Program-made: the position numbers and the translations under genes
The notes under the pieces: model-generated
Database searches by the model: none
What the model was told of the DNA's origin: nothing
The model's input: the letters and a program-made list of their open reading frames with translations, nothing else
In this document: one piece after another, positions 26,311 through 32,846 of the stretch
Layout of the letters: every line of letters starts with the position of its first letter
Position numbering within the stretch: position 1 is the stretch's first letter
Source: Alphaproteobacteria bacterium
GTDB lineage: Bacteria > Pseudomonadota > Alphaproteobacteria > Rhodospirillales > WMHbin7
Length of the DNA stretch: 64,000 nt
Assembly: GCA_015231795.1 (NCBI GenBank)
Contig: JADGAX010000002.1
Span: 372,001 to 436,000, forward strand
Direction: 5' to 3'

Positions 26311-27459
26311 ATGGCGAAAAAAGATTTTTACGAACTTCTGGGAGTCGCCAAAGGGGCGAGCGCCGATGACCTGAAAAAGGCCTATCGCAAGCTGGCCATG
26401 CAATGGCATCCCGACAAGAATCCGGGCGACAAGGCGGCCGAACAGAAGTTCAAGGACATCAGCGAAGCCTACGAAATTCTGAAGGACGATCAGAAGCGGG
26501 CCGCCTATGACCGTTTCGGCCATGCCGCCTTCGAACAGGGCGGCGGCTTCAGGCCGGGCGGCGGCGCTGGCGGCGCGCACGATTTCGGGGGAGCCGGTTT
26601 CGCCGACATCTTCGACGAAATGTTCGGCGACTTCATGGGTGCCGGGCGCCGGGGCGGCGCCCAGCCGGGGCGCGGCCAGGACCTGCGCTACAACATGGAT
26701 GTATCGCTGGAAGAAGCGCATAAGGGCCTTAACACCTCGGTGCGCGTGCCCTCGTCGGTGGCCTGCGAGGCCTGCAAGGGCACCGGCTCGGCGGGCGGCA
26801 GCGCGCCCGCCACCTGCCAGACCTGCCATGGCCATGGCAAGGTGCGCGCCACCCAAGGCTTTTTCACCATCGAGCGGCCCTGCCCCACCTGTCACGGCAT
26901 GGGCAAGGTGATTTCCGATCCCTGCAAACCCTGCCAGGGGTCGGGACGCGTGCGCAAGGAAAAGACCCTGTCGGTCAACATTCCGCCCGGCGTCGAGGAC
27001 GGCACGCGCATTCGCCTGGCCGGAGAAGGCGAGGCGGGGTTGCGTGGCGCGGCGGCGGGCGATCTTTACATCTTCCTCAGCCTAAAGCCGCATCGCTTCT
27101 TTCAGCGCGACGGCGCCAACATTTATTGCCGGGTGCCCATTCCCATGACCACGGCGGCCCTGGGCGGCCAGATCGAGGTGCCGACCATCGACGGCAACCG
27201 CGCCAAGGTGACCATTCCCGCCGGAACGCAAACCGGCCACCAGTTCCGCCTGAAGGCCAAGGGCATGGCGATTTTGAAAAGCCCGGCCAGGGGCGACATG
27301 TTCATCCAGGCCATGGTCGAAACGCCGGTCAAGCTCTCGAAGAAACAGTTGGATCTTTTGAAGGAATTCGAGAAATCGGGGTCCGACAAGGACACCAGCC
27401 CCGAATCGGCGGGCTTCTTCGCCAAGGTCAAGGAACTGTGGGAAGACCTTAAGGAGTAG
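26311..27459 (+). CDS. dnaJ: Chaperone protein DnaJ (Hsp40)
   Basis: 382 residues. The J-domain (1-70) includes the HPD motif in [10 protein letters not shown], which stimulates DnaK ATPase. A Gly/Phe-rich linker follows (about 72-115). The zinc domain carries four CxxCxGxG-type repeats: [24 protein letters not shown] and CKPCQGSG (about 150-215). The C-terminal substrate domains complete a standard type I DnaJ. It lies 44 bases after dnaK. The gene normally followed by dapB in alphaproteobacteria is here followed by a ccdAB pair starting within about 65 bases. Confidence 0.97.
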   Translation: MAKKDFYELLGVAKGASADDLKKAYRKLAMQWHPDKNPGDKAAEQKFKDISEAYEILKDDQKRAAYDRFGHAAFEQGGGFRPGGGAGGAHDFGGAGFADIFDEMFGDFMGAGRRGGAQPGRGQDLRYNMDVSLEEAHKGLNTSVRVPSSVACEACKGTGSAGGSAPATCQTCHGHGKVRATQGFFTIERPCPTCHGMGKVISDPCKPCQGSGRVRKEKTLSVNIPPGVEDGTRIRLAGEGEAGLRGAAAGDLYIFLSLKPHRFFQRDGANIYCRVPIPMTTAALGGQIEVPTIDGNRAKVTIPAGTQTGHQFRLKAKGMAILKSPARGDMFIQAMVETPVKLSKKQLDLLKEFEKSGSDKDTSPESAGFFAKVKELWEDLKE

Positions 27460-27506
27460 ATGCGCATTCTCCATGCGCATGCTATATGTGGATAGCGTAT
27501 GCGCAT
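27460..27506 (+). repeat. 13-bp-period palindrome array upstream of ccdA (probable operator)
   Basis: The palindrome ATGCGCAT occurs at 27460-27467, 27473-27480 and 27499-27506, and a degenerate copy ATGTGGAT fills the missing slot at 27486-27493. The four sites are exactly 13 bases apart. The array begins at the base after the dnaJ stop and ends 17 bases before the inferred ccdA start. Tandem, evenly phased sites like this suit cooperative binding by a ribbon-helix-helix antitoxin such as CcdA, so autoregulation is the likely role. Confidence 0.65.
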
Positions 27507-27523
27507 GGATGGAGCGCCCCCCC

Positions 27524-27769
27524 GTGAATCATCTCTTCGATCCCAAGGCAGGCAAGAAGGCGGTGAATGTCACCGTCAATCAGGATCTTCTGCGCCAAGC
27601 CCGCGAAGCGGGCCTTAACCTGTCGGCGGCGCTTGAGGAAAAACTGGCCGAGGAGGTGCGGGCGATCAAAAAGGCGCGCTGGCAGGAAGAAAACCGCGAA
27701 ACCATCGACGCCTATAATCGTTCCGTCGAAAAGAATGGACTGTGGAGCGATGGATACCGGCGGTTCTGA
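27524..27769 (+). CDS. ccdA: CcdA-family antitoxin
   Basis: 81 residues from the GTG at 27524, which lies nine bases after GGAG. The in-frame ATGs at 27473 and 27509 fall in or just after the palindrome array and lack ribosome sites. The N-terminal ribbon-helix-helix part reads KKAVNVTVNQDLLRQAREAG (near 10-29), followed by the CcdA pattern LNLSAALEEKLAEEV. The C-terminus ETIDAYNRSVEKNGLWSDGY is the toxin-binding tail. CcdA neutralises the gyrase poison CcdB and represses its own operon. The stop overlaps the ccdB start (TGATG). Confidence 0.9.
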   Translation: MNHLFDPKAGKKAVNVTVNQDLLRQAREAGLNLSAALEEKLAEEVRAIKKARWQEENRETIDAYNRSVEKNGLWSDGYRRF

Positions 27770-28077
27770 TGGCGCAGTTTGATCTGCACCTTCCGGCCAG
27801 GCCGATGCGCGTCGCCTATTTCATCGACCTGCAAACTGACTTTCTGGACCGTCTGAATACGGTGGTCGTAGCGCCGTTGGTGGCGGAAGAGCAGGCGGAA
27901 AACAGTGGTCATCGAACCCTGTCGCCGCGTTTCACCATCGAAGGAAAAACCTATATTCTGGAAGCCGTGCATCTGGCCGCCATCGAAAGACGGATGCTTG
28001 GCCCCAAGGTGGGGTCGCTTGCCGACCAAAGATATGACATTCTGGCGGCGTTGGATTTCATCTTCACGGGAATCTGA
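27769..28077 (+). CDS. ccdB: CcdB-family gyrase-poison toxin
   Basis: 102 residues from the ATG sharing one base with the ccdA stop. CcdB traps DNA gyrase on cleaved DNA. The family layout is kept: MAQFDLHLPARP start, YFIDLQTDFLDRLNTVVVAP (strand and helix at about 16-35), a central HRTLSPRFTIEGKTYILE, and a C-terminal helix YDILAALDFIFTGI that ends with Ile. In F-plasmid CcdB the last residues (W-G-I) are needed for toxicity; here the penultimate segment is T-G-I. The gene looks intact. dapB begins nine bases downstream. Confidence 0.88.
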   Translation: MAQFDLHLPARPMRVAYFIDLQTDFLDRLNTVVVAPLVAEEQAENSGHRTLSPRFTIEGKTYILEAVHLAAIERRMLGPKVGSLADQRYDILAALDFIFTGI

Positions 28078-28086
28078 GGGAAAAAC

Positions 28087-28884
28087 ATGAAAATAGGAAT
28101 CGTCGGCTGCGCTGGGCGCATGGGTCAGATGTTGGTGCGCGAAGTGCTGCAAACGCCGGGCGCTCATTTGGCGGGCGGCACCGAAAGGCCGGGCGCCGAC
28201 GTCATCGGGCGCGACATCGGCGAGATCGTTGGTTTCGGCAAATTGGGGATTGCGGTATCGGCCAGTGCAGCCGAGATGTTCCACCATGTCGACGCCGTCA
28301 TCGACTTCACCGTGCCGCCGGCCAGCATCGAACATGCGAAGATCGCGGCGCAGCACAACAAGGTGCTGATCATCGGCACCACCGGCATGACGGACGCCCA
28401 GTCACGACAAGTGGCCGAACAGGCGCACTCGGCCCGCATCGTCATGACTCCCAATTTCAGCCTCGGCGTTACGTTGGCGATGGCGATGGTGGAACAGGCG
28501 GCGGCGATCCTGGACGATGCCTATGATATCGAAGTCGTGGAAATGCATCATCGCCACAAGATCGACGCGCCCTCGGGCACCGCTCTGGGGCTGGGCCGCG
28601 CGGCGGCCAAGGGGCGCGGCGTGGTGCTGGACGAAGTGGCCTGCAAAGCGCGCGACGGCCAGATTGGGGCCAGGCATCGGGGCGAGATCGGTTTTGCCAC
28701 GCTTCGCGGCGGCGACGTGGTGGGCGACCATACGGTGATCTTCGCCGCCGACGGCGAGCGTTTCGAAATCACGCACAAAGCCTCAAGCCGCCAGATCTTC
28801 GCCAAGGGCGCGGTGCGCGCCGCCCTGTGGTGCAAGGGCAAGAAGCATGGGCTTTACACGATGAAGGATGTTCTGGGGCTATGA
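28087..28884 (+). CDS. dapB: 4-hydroxy-tetrahydrodipicolinate reductase
   Basis: 265 residues. Reduces the dihydrodipicolinate precursor with NAD(P)H in lysine/diaminopimelate synthesis. The Rossmann motif GCAGRMGQ lies at 7-14. The DapB signature VVEMHHRHKIDAPSGTALGL (about 150-169) holds the catalytic His pair and Lys, with the substrate loop at APSGT. A GAGGG site precedes the ATG. It normally follows dnaJ in related genomes and here is separated from it by ccdAB. Its stop overlaps the nth start (ATGA). With asd at 56-57 kb, it supplies peptidoglycan and lysine precursors. Confidence 0.95.
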   Translation: MKIGIVGCAGRMGQMLVREVLQTPGAHLAGGTERPGADVIGRDIGEIVGFGKLGIAVSASAAEMFHHVDAVIDFTVPPASIEHAKIAAQHNKVLIIGTTGMTDAQSRQVAEQAHSARIVMTPNFSLGVTLAMAMVEQAAAILDDAYDIEVVEMHHRHKIDAPSGTALGLGRAAAKGRGVVLDEVACKARDGQIGARHRGEIGFATLRGGDVVGDHTVIFAADGERFEITHKASSRQIFAKGAVRAALWCKGKKHGLYTMKDVLGL

Positions 28885-29513
28885 CGCCCAAGAAAGTCCG
28901 CGATCTTTTCAGCCGTCTGCAAGCGCAGAATCCGTCGCCCAAAAGCGAGTTGGATTATGTGAACTCCTTTACGCTGCTGGTGGCGGTGGTGCTGTCGGCG
29001 CAGGCCACCGACAAGGGGGTGAACAAGGCCACGGCGCCCTTGTTCAAAAAGGTGACGACGCCAGAAGCCATGCTGAAGCTGGGGCTGGAGGGCTTGAAGG
29101 ATTACGTGAAGTCGATCGGGCTTTACAACAGCAAGGCCGCCAACATCATCGAGCTATCGCGCCTGCTGATCGAGAAGCATGGCGGCCAAGTGCCACATGA
29201 TCGGGATGCCTTGCAGGCCCTGCCCGGCGTGGGCCGCAAGACCGCCAATGTGGTTCTGAACGTCGCCTTCGGCGAACCCACCATGGCGGTGGATACGCAT
29301 GTGTTCCGTCTAGCCAACCGCACCGGGCTAGCCAAGGGCAAGACGCCGGAAGCGGTCGAGGCCGGGTTGCTGAAGGTGACGCCGCCGGAGTTCATGGACC
29401 ACGCCCATCACTGGCTGATCTTGCATGGCCGCTATATCTGCAAGGCCAAGAATCCCCGTTGCCAGGACTGCATCATCCGCGATCTGTGCGGCTGGGGGGA
29501 GAAACCCCTGTAA
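28881..29513 (+). CDS. nth: Endonuclease III (DNA glycosylase/AP lyase)
   Basis: 210 residues from the ATG that overlaps the dapB stop. A base-excision-repair enzyme for oxidised pyrimidines. The helix-hairpin-helix is LPGVGRKTANVVLNVAFGEP, whose Lys is the Schiff-base nucleophile, followed by the catalytic Asp in AVDTHVFRLANR. The [4Fe-4S] ligands are C-x6-C-x2-C-x5-C near the C-terminus (ICKAKNPRCQDCIIRDLC). Length is typical. It ends just before a hairpin terminator and is the last gene before the toxin-antitoxin pocket. Confidence 0.96.
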   Translation: MTPKKVRDLFSRLQAQNPSPKSELDYVNSFTLLVAVVLSAQATDKGVNKATAPLFKKVTTPEAMLKLGLEGLKDYVKSIGLYNSKAANIIELSRLLIEKHGGQVPHDRDALQALPGVGRKTANVVLNVAFGEPTMAVDTHVFRLANRTGLAKGKTPEAVEAGLLKVTPPEFMDHAHHWLILHGRYICKAKNPRCQDCIIRDLCGWGEKPL

Positions 29514-29516
29514 AAT

Positions 29517-29539
29517 GTCGCCGAACGGCGACCTTTATT
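29517..29539 (+). terminator. Rho-independent-like terminator after dapB-nth
   Basis: GTCGCC (29517-29522), GAAC loop, GGCGAC (29527-29532), then CTTTATT. A short GC stem with a moderate T-rich tail, four bases after the nth stop. Confidence 0.6.
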
Positions 29540-29550
29540 AAATGTTGCCG

Positions 29551-29578
29551 ATCGTATACTTATATCGTAAGTTATCGT
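29551..29578 (+). promoter_or_regulatory. Candidate hipBA promoter/operator
   Basis: A TATACT -10-like hexamer at 29555-29560 is overlapped by the inverted repeat ACTTA-N5-TAAGT (29558-29572). ATCGT occurs at 29551, 29564 and 29574. It lies 20-47 bases before hipB. Overlap of an operator with the -10 is expected for HipB autorepression, but the -35 is not clear. Confidence 0.4.
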
Positions 29579-29597
29579 TCGGTGACATGGAGTCAAG

Positions 29598-29945
29598 ATG
29601 TTTGCACGAACCGCGCTAGACCTGGGACTGATTGTTCGGGAACGCCGCCGGAATCTCGGCATGGATCAAAGCGATCTTGCCGCAAGGGCTGGCGTTAGCC
29701 GCCAATGGATCATCGACATCGAGAAAGGAAAACCTCGCGCCGAAGTCGGTTTGGTTTTGCGAACACTGACGGAGTTGGGACTCAAAGTTCGAGTCGAGAG
29801 CGAGATTCCAGAAGGCCAATTCGAAGGCAATGGAGCCGGAGCCGGAAGTGGCGCGGGGAATGGTGACGGCACCGGTTATGGTGTCGGAAGCTGGGATTTC
29901 AACATTGACGACGTCATCGAAAGGGCGCGGGGCAAAAAGAAATGA
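29598..29945 (+). CDS. hipB: HipB-like antitoxin with glycine-rich linker
   Basis: 115 residues with GGAG six bases before the ATG. A Cro/C1-type helix-turn-helix fills about 8-62 (LGLIVRERRRNLGMDQSDLA, then AGVSRQWIIDIEKGKPRAEV). HipB represses the operon and neutralises HipA. After the HTH comes an unusual stretch of alternating glycines (about 76-98, GNGAGAGSGAGNGDGTGYG and on), then the tail SWDFNIDDVIERARGKKK. The linker is low-complexity and could reflect repeat expansion; the DNA under it is a GGN-rich tract. The stop overlaps the hipA ATG. Confidence 0.85.
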   Translation: MFARTALDLGLIVRERRRNLGMDQSDLAARAGVSRQWIIDIEKGKPRAEVGLVLRTLTELGLKVRVESEIPEGQFEGNGAGAGSGAGNGDGTGYGVGSWDFNIDDVIERARGKKK

Positions 29946-31231
29946 CAGGCCGTATTCTTGTTGTTCTTTTTGCAGGACAGGAAATCGGACAGGTCGAGCG
30001 CAATCAGGCTGGGCGGCTGACCTTCAGGTATAGCGAGAAATGGCAAAGATTCGCTGAAGCTGTTCCACTATCCTTATCGATGCCTCTCGCAGCCAAAGAG
30101 CATCGGCATGAAAAAATAGACGCCTTCATGAACGGTCTGCTGCCGGACAATGAAGTCGTTCTCGCCCGCTGGGCACGAGACTTCCAAGTTTCGGCGCGCA
30201 ACGCCTTTTCGCTATTAGCCTATGTCGGCGAGGACTGTCCCGGCGCAGTTCAGTTCATCCCACCGGAGAAGCTTGCCGCCGTTCTTAAGCCCTCAGCGCC
30301 AGAGATTGCGTGGCTAGACGAGGCGGAAGTGGCCGAGCGCTTGAGAATACTAAGAAACGATCAATCTTCATGGCGCATGCCGCGTGACGCCGGACAATTC
30401 AGTCTGGCCGGCGCGCAACCCAAGACAGCGTTGTACTTTGAAAATGAACGTTGGGGAGTCCCTTCGGGACGAACGCCGACGACGCATATTCTCAAGCCCC
30501 CATCGGCGGAGTACGAGGGCCATGCTGAAAACGAACACTTCTGCTTGACCTTGGCCCGCGAAGTCGGCTTGCCGGCGGCGAGTTCCGAGATAAGGCGCTT
30601 CAATGGTGAAACGGTTTTCGTGACGGAACGATATGATCGTATTCGTCTGGCAAAAACCCAACCTGTTCTAAGACTCCATCAAGAGGATATGTGCCAAGCG
30701 CTTGGACTATACCCGACCAGCAAATATCAAAATGACGGCGGCCCAGGTCCTGAGACGATCATACAACTTCTAAAAACAAATTCGAGTCGACCAGCGGATG
30801 ATGTCGGCACATTTATCGAGGCCCTGGCCTTCAACTGGATGATTGGCGGCACGGATGCCCATGCCAAGAATTATTCGCTACTGCACGGGGGCGGAGGGCG
30901 CGTACGACTGGCGCCGCTCTATGATGTTGCCAGCGTGCTGCCATACCCGGGCATTGACCCTCAGAGCATCAAACTGGCCATGAAGATCGGCGACGAATAC
31001 CGTCTCAGGGACATCGGTCCTCGTCAGTGGCATAAATTGGCAAATGCCATTTCCTATGATCAAGGCATGCTGACAGAGCGCTTGGCCGCACTTGCATTGA
31101 AAACGGCGGAACAGGCAGGAACCGTCCGTGACCGTCTCCAAAGCGAAGGGGTCGTGAATCCGATTATTAATAGGCTGGCGGAAACCATTTCAACAAGAGC
31201 GGCTCATTGCGCTGAACTGCTTCGGATGTAG
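29942..31231 (+). CDS. hipA: HipA-family serine/threonine-kinase toxin
   Basis: 429 residues, full length. HipA-type kinases phosphorylate aminoacyl-tRNA synthetases and induce dormancy. The N-terminal subdomain is followed by the Ser-containing P-loop FSLAGAQPKTAL (about 152-163), TPTTHILKPP, the ERYDRI segment, LHQEDMCQALGL and KYQNDGGPG. The catalytic Asp-Asn pair lies in WMIGGTDAHAKN (about 300-311) and the metal Asp in PLYDVAS, so it looks active. It is coupled to hipB by an ATGA overlap. Composition is less GC-rich than the flanking genes, suggesting acquisition. Confidence 0.92.
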   Translation: MTGRILVVLFAGQEIGQVERNQAGRLTFRYSEKWQRFAEAVPLSLSMPLAAKEHRHEKIDAFMNGLLPDNEVVLARWARDFQVSARNAFSLLAYVGEDCPGAVQFIPPEKLAAVLKPSAPEIAWLDEAEVAERLRILRNDQSSWRMPRDAGQFSLAGAQPKTALYFENERWGVPSGRTPTTHILKPPSAEYEGHAENEHFCLTLAREVGLPAASSEIRRFNGETVFVTERYDRIRLAKTQPVLRLHQEDMCQALGLYPTSKYQNDGGPGPETIIQLLKTNSSRPADDVGTFIEALAFNWMIGGTDAHAKNYSLLHGGGGRVRLAPLYDVASVLPYPGIDPQSIKLAMKIGDEYRLRDIGPRQWHKLANAISYDQGMLTERLAALALKTAEQAGTVRDRLQSEGVVNPIINRLAETISTRAAHCAELLRM

Positions 31232-31249
31232 CGTAAATTCCCTCACCCC

Positions 31250-31345
31250 AACACTCTCTCCCCGCAAGCGGGTGGAGAGGGAATTCGCTAGGGAATCGGT
31301 TGATTCTGATTTTCCTCCCTCTCCCCCTTTCCTTGGGGGAGAGGG
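31250..31345. repeat. Two REP-like hairpins downstream of hipA
   Basis: Hairpin 1 is CTCT/CCCC around a GCAA loop pairing with GCGGG and GGAGAG (31254-31280). Hairpin 2 is a perfect 11-bp stem: CCCTCTCCCCC (31317-31327), 7-base loop, GGGGGAGAGGG (31335-31345). The sequence resembles the widespread CCCTCACCCC...CTCTCCCC palindromic repeats of proteobacterial genomes. The pair may also end hipBA transcription. It fills much of the 194-base gap before the parD-like gene. Confidence 0.65.
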
Positions 31346-31390
31346 TCGGGGGAAACTGCTCAACCGGTCAGCCATGGATCAAGTCCGGGC

Positions 31391-31419
31391 ATGACGTTTT
31401 CAATAAGAAAGGCTATACT
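31391..31419 (+). promoter_or_regulatory. Probable sigma-70-type promoter of the parD/parE-like pair
   Basis: ATGACG (31391-31396), a 17-base spacer, and TATACT (31414-31419). The expected transcript start falls at about 31426, the antitoxin ATG itself, and no ribosome site is seen. The mRNA may therefore be leaderless. Confidence 0.5.
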
Positions 31420-31425
31420 CCACCC

Positions 31426-31656
31426 ATGGCGACAAGACTGGTTAGCACTGTTGAACTGGCAGCAGAGGCCCTGGCGAAAGCGGGCCTTCCCGGCAACCGA
31501 CCCGTGACCATGATCGTTTTCGACAGTGAGGACGAAGCCAAGCTGGCCGACCTGAAATCCGCCATCCACGAAGCTGATTCCAGCGGCGCTTTCATCGACG
31601 CCGATCAGGCGTTCGAGATGCTGAAAGCCGATCTGCGCAAGAAATATCCCCTCTGA
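31426..31656 (+). CDS. Small antitoxin-like protein (ParD/RelB-type partner)
   Basis: 76 residues, chosen from the ATG at 31426 because the upstream in-frame peptide covers the hairpin repeat and has no similarity. The protein has a short N-terminal segment (MATRLVSTVELAAEALAKAG) and an acidic helical remainder (FDSEDEAKLADLKSAIHEAD, then DADQAFEMLKADLRKKY). Such a size, charge and position directly before a RelE/ParE toxin mark it as the antitoxin. No named DNA-binding fold is clear. The gap to the toxin start is only five bases. Confidence 0.75.
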   Translation: MATRLVSTVELAAEALAKAGLPGNRPVTMIVFDSEDEAKLADLKSAIHEADSSGAFIDADQAFEMLKADLRKKYPL

Positions 31657-31661
31657 CGGAA

Positions 31662-31949
31662 ATGGCGCGGCTGGTTCTTGAAAGAACGGCGATAAGGGAC
31701 TTGGGAGAGATCGCCGAATTCATCGCGCAAGATAATCCAGTGCGGGCCTTCACCTTCATTGAAGAAATCAAGGACGCGTGCCGCACCTGGGCGGAGAATC
31801 CGCTTTCCGGAAGGGCTCGGCCCGAAATCGCCCAAGGCCTGCGCAGCTTTCCGCATGGCAATTACGTCATCTTCTATCGCCCGCTGCCCGACGGCATCGC
31901 CGTGCTGAGAGTGTTGCATGGGAAACGGGACACGGAGCGGGGGATTTGA
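31662..31949 (+). CDS. ParE/RelE-superfamily toxin
   Basis: 95 residues with the RelE/ParE fold: an N-terminal helical hairpin (AIRDLGEIAEFIAQDNPVRA, then FTFIEEIKDACRTWAENP), the SGRARPEIAQGLRSFPHGNY junction, and the terminal strands YVIFYRPLPDGIAVLRVLHG. The ending LRVLHGKRD is typical of ParE-like proteins. ParE toxins poison gyrase, and RelE types cut mRNA on the ribosome; the C-terminal pattern favours ParE. It follows its antitoxin closely. It converges on the orphan gene at 31953, with three bases between the stops. Confidence 0.88.
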   Translation: MARLVLERTAIRDLGEIAEFIAQDNPVRAFTFIEEIKDACRTWAENPLSGRARPEIAQGLRSFPHGNYVIFYRPLPDGIAVLRVLHGKRDTERGI

Positions 31950-31952
31950 TCG

Positions 31953-32786
31953 TTAGGTATCAATTTGTTCAGGTAATATATCTATTGTCGGGGGCTCAAG
32001 CAGTTTATGCTCGCTGAATTCGTGTAATTCTGACTTAAGAAAATTAAGTAATTTCTGTCCCCTGTTGTAGTGATTCTCAAGTGCAGTAGAGGCTGCGTCG
32101 CTGACGATTAGAAGTTGAACCGTCGCAGCAATGACTACTAAGGCTTTTTTTGCGAATTCAGGAACAGTTAGGTTAGAGCATTGGCAGTTTGCTGGGCGAT
32201 CTAATATTGCTGCTTGAATCTCAAAAGCCGCAGCGCATAATTTATCGATAAGACAATCAGCCCCAAAAAACTCCAGTTTCTCAATGAATAATTTTATTCC
32301 GTTAAGGGATGTAAGAACCATTTGGGCATGAATAGAATTTTGGAAAGTGACATCGTGTAAAATAGACGAAATATCATCCGACAATTTTTTTCGTTCTTGG
32401 TCCGATAGTTTTATCAAAACATGTGTCTTTTTTAGCGATATATTTGCCATGCCAACAGATATGAGGTGGTGTTCAGGTAGACAAGCATTTTTTCTGTCAT
32501 TCCACGCAGCATGTAATAATTGTGTAGAGAAAATACTACTCATAACAGTGATGGCAGAAATAATATTACCTTTGTGCCCATCTAATTCAGGATCATTACT
32601 GACTAATTCTTTGAACCGGACACACCTTGATGTGATGACGCTAAGCAATAAATAATAGACATCGTCATCCGCTTTGCATCCAAAAATCGCGGCTAAAGCA
32701 TCTCGCGTAGATCCGCGCATTTCGTAGTTTTTTAAGTGTCGAAAAAGCTGCTCAAGCTCTGTTGCTGGGTCTGTAAATTCAGACAT
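31953..32786 (-). CDS. AT-rich orphan gene of unknown function, 277 aa
   Basis: 277 residues from the ATG at 32786, with AAGGAG 11 bases upstream; an open frame extends 15 codons further but crosses that site. The protein appears almost wholly helical, with several Cys residues, including a C-x-C pair (NCQCSN, about 215-220) and hydrophobic helices such as KKALVVIAATVQLLIVSDAA (about 228-247). No domain is recognised. Its codons favour A/T in third positions and its DNA is far more AT-rich than every flanking gene, a sign of recent transfer. It sits between the parDE-like pair and the phosphorylase gene and may belong to the accessory pocket. Confidence 0.75.
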   Translation of the reverse strand: MSEFTDPATELEQLFRHLKNYEMRGSTRDALAAIFGCKADDDVYYLLLSVITSRCVRFKELVSNDPELDGHKGNIISAITVMSSIFSTQLLHAAWNDRKNACLPEHHLISVGMANISLKKTHVLIKLSDQERKKLSDDISSILHDVTFQNSIHAQMVLTSLNGIKLFIEKLEFFGADCLIDKLCAAAFEIQAAILDRPANCQCSNLTVPEFAKKALVVIAATVQLLIVSDAASTALENHYNRGQKLLNFLKSELHEFSEHKLLEPPTIDILPEQIDT

Positions 32787-32846
32787 TAAGAAGTCCACTC
32801 CTTGTATTGGACACAACGGAAAGTGGATCATCCAGGGAAAAGAAAG

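Noticed and set aside
27473-27523. Upstream ATG starts for ccdA at 27473 and 27509
   Set aside because: They fall in or next to the palindrome array and lack ribosome sites; the GTG at 27524 has GGAG and gives normal CcdA length.
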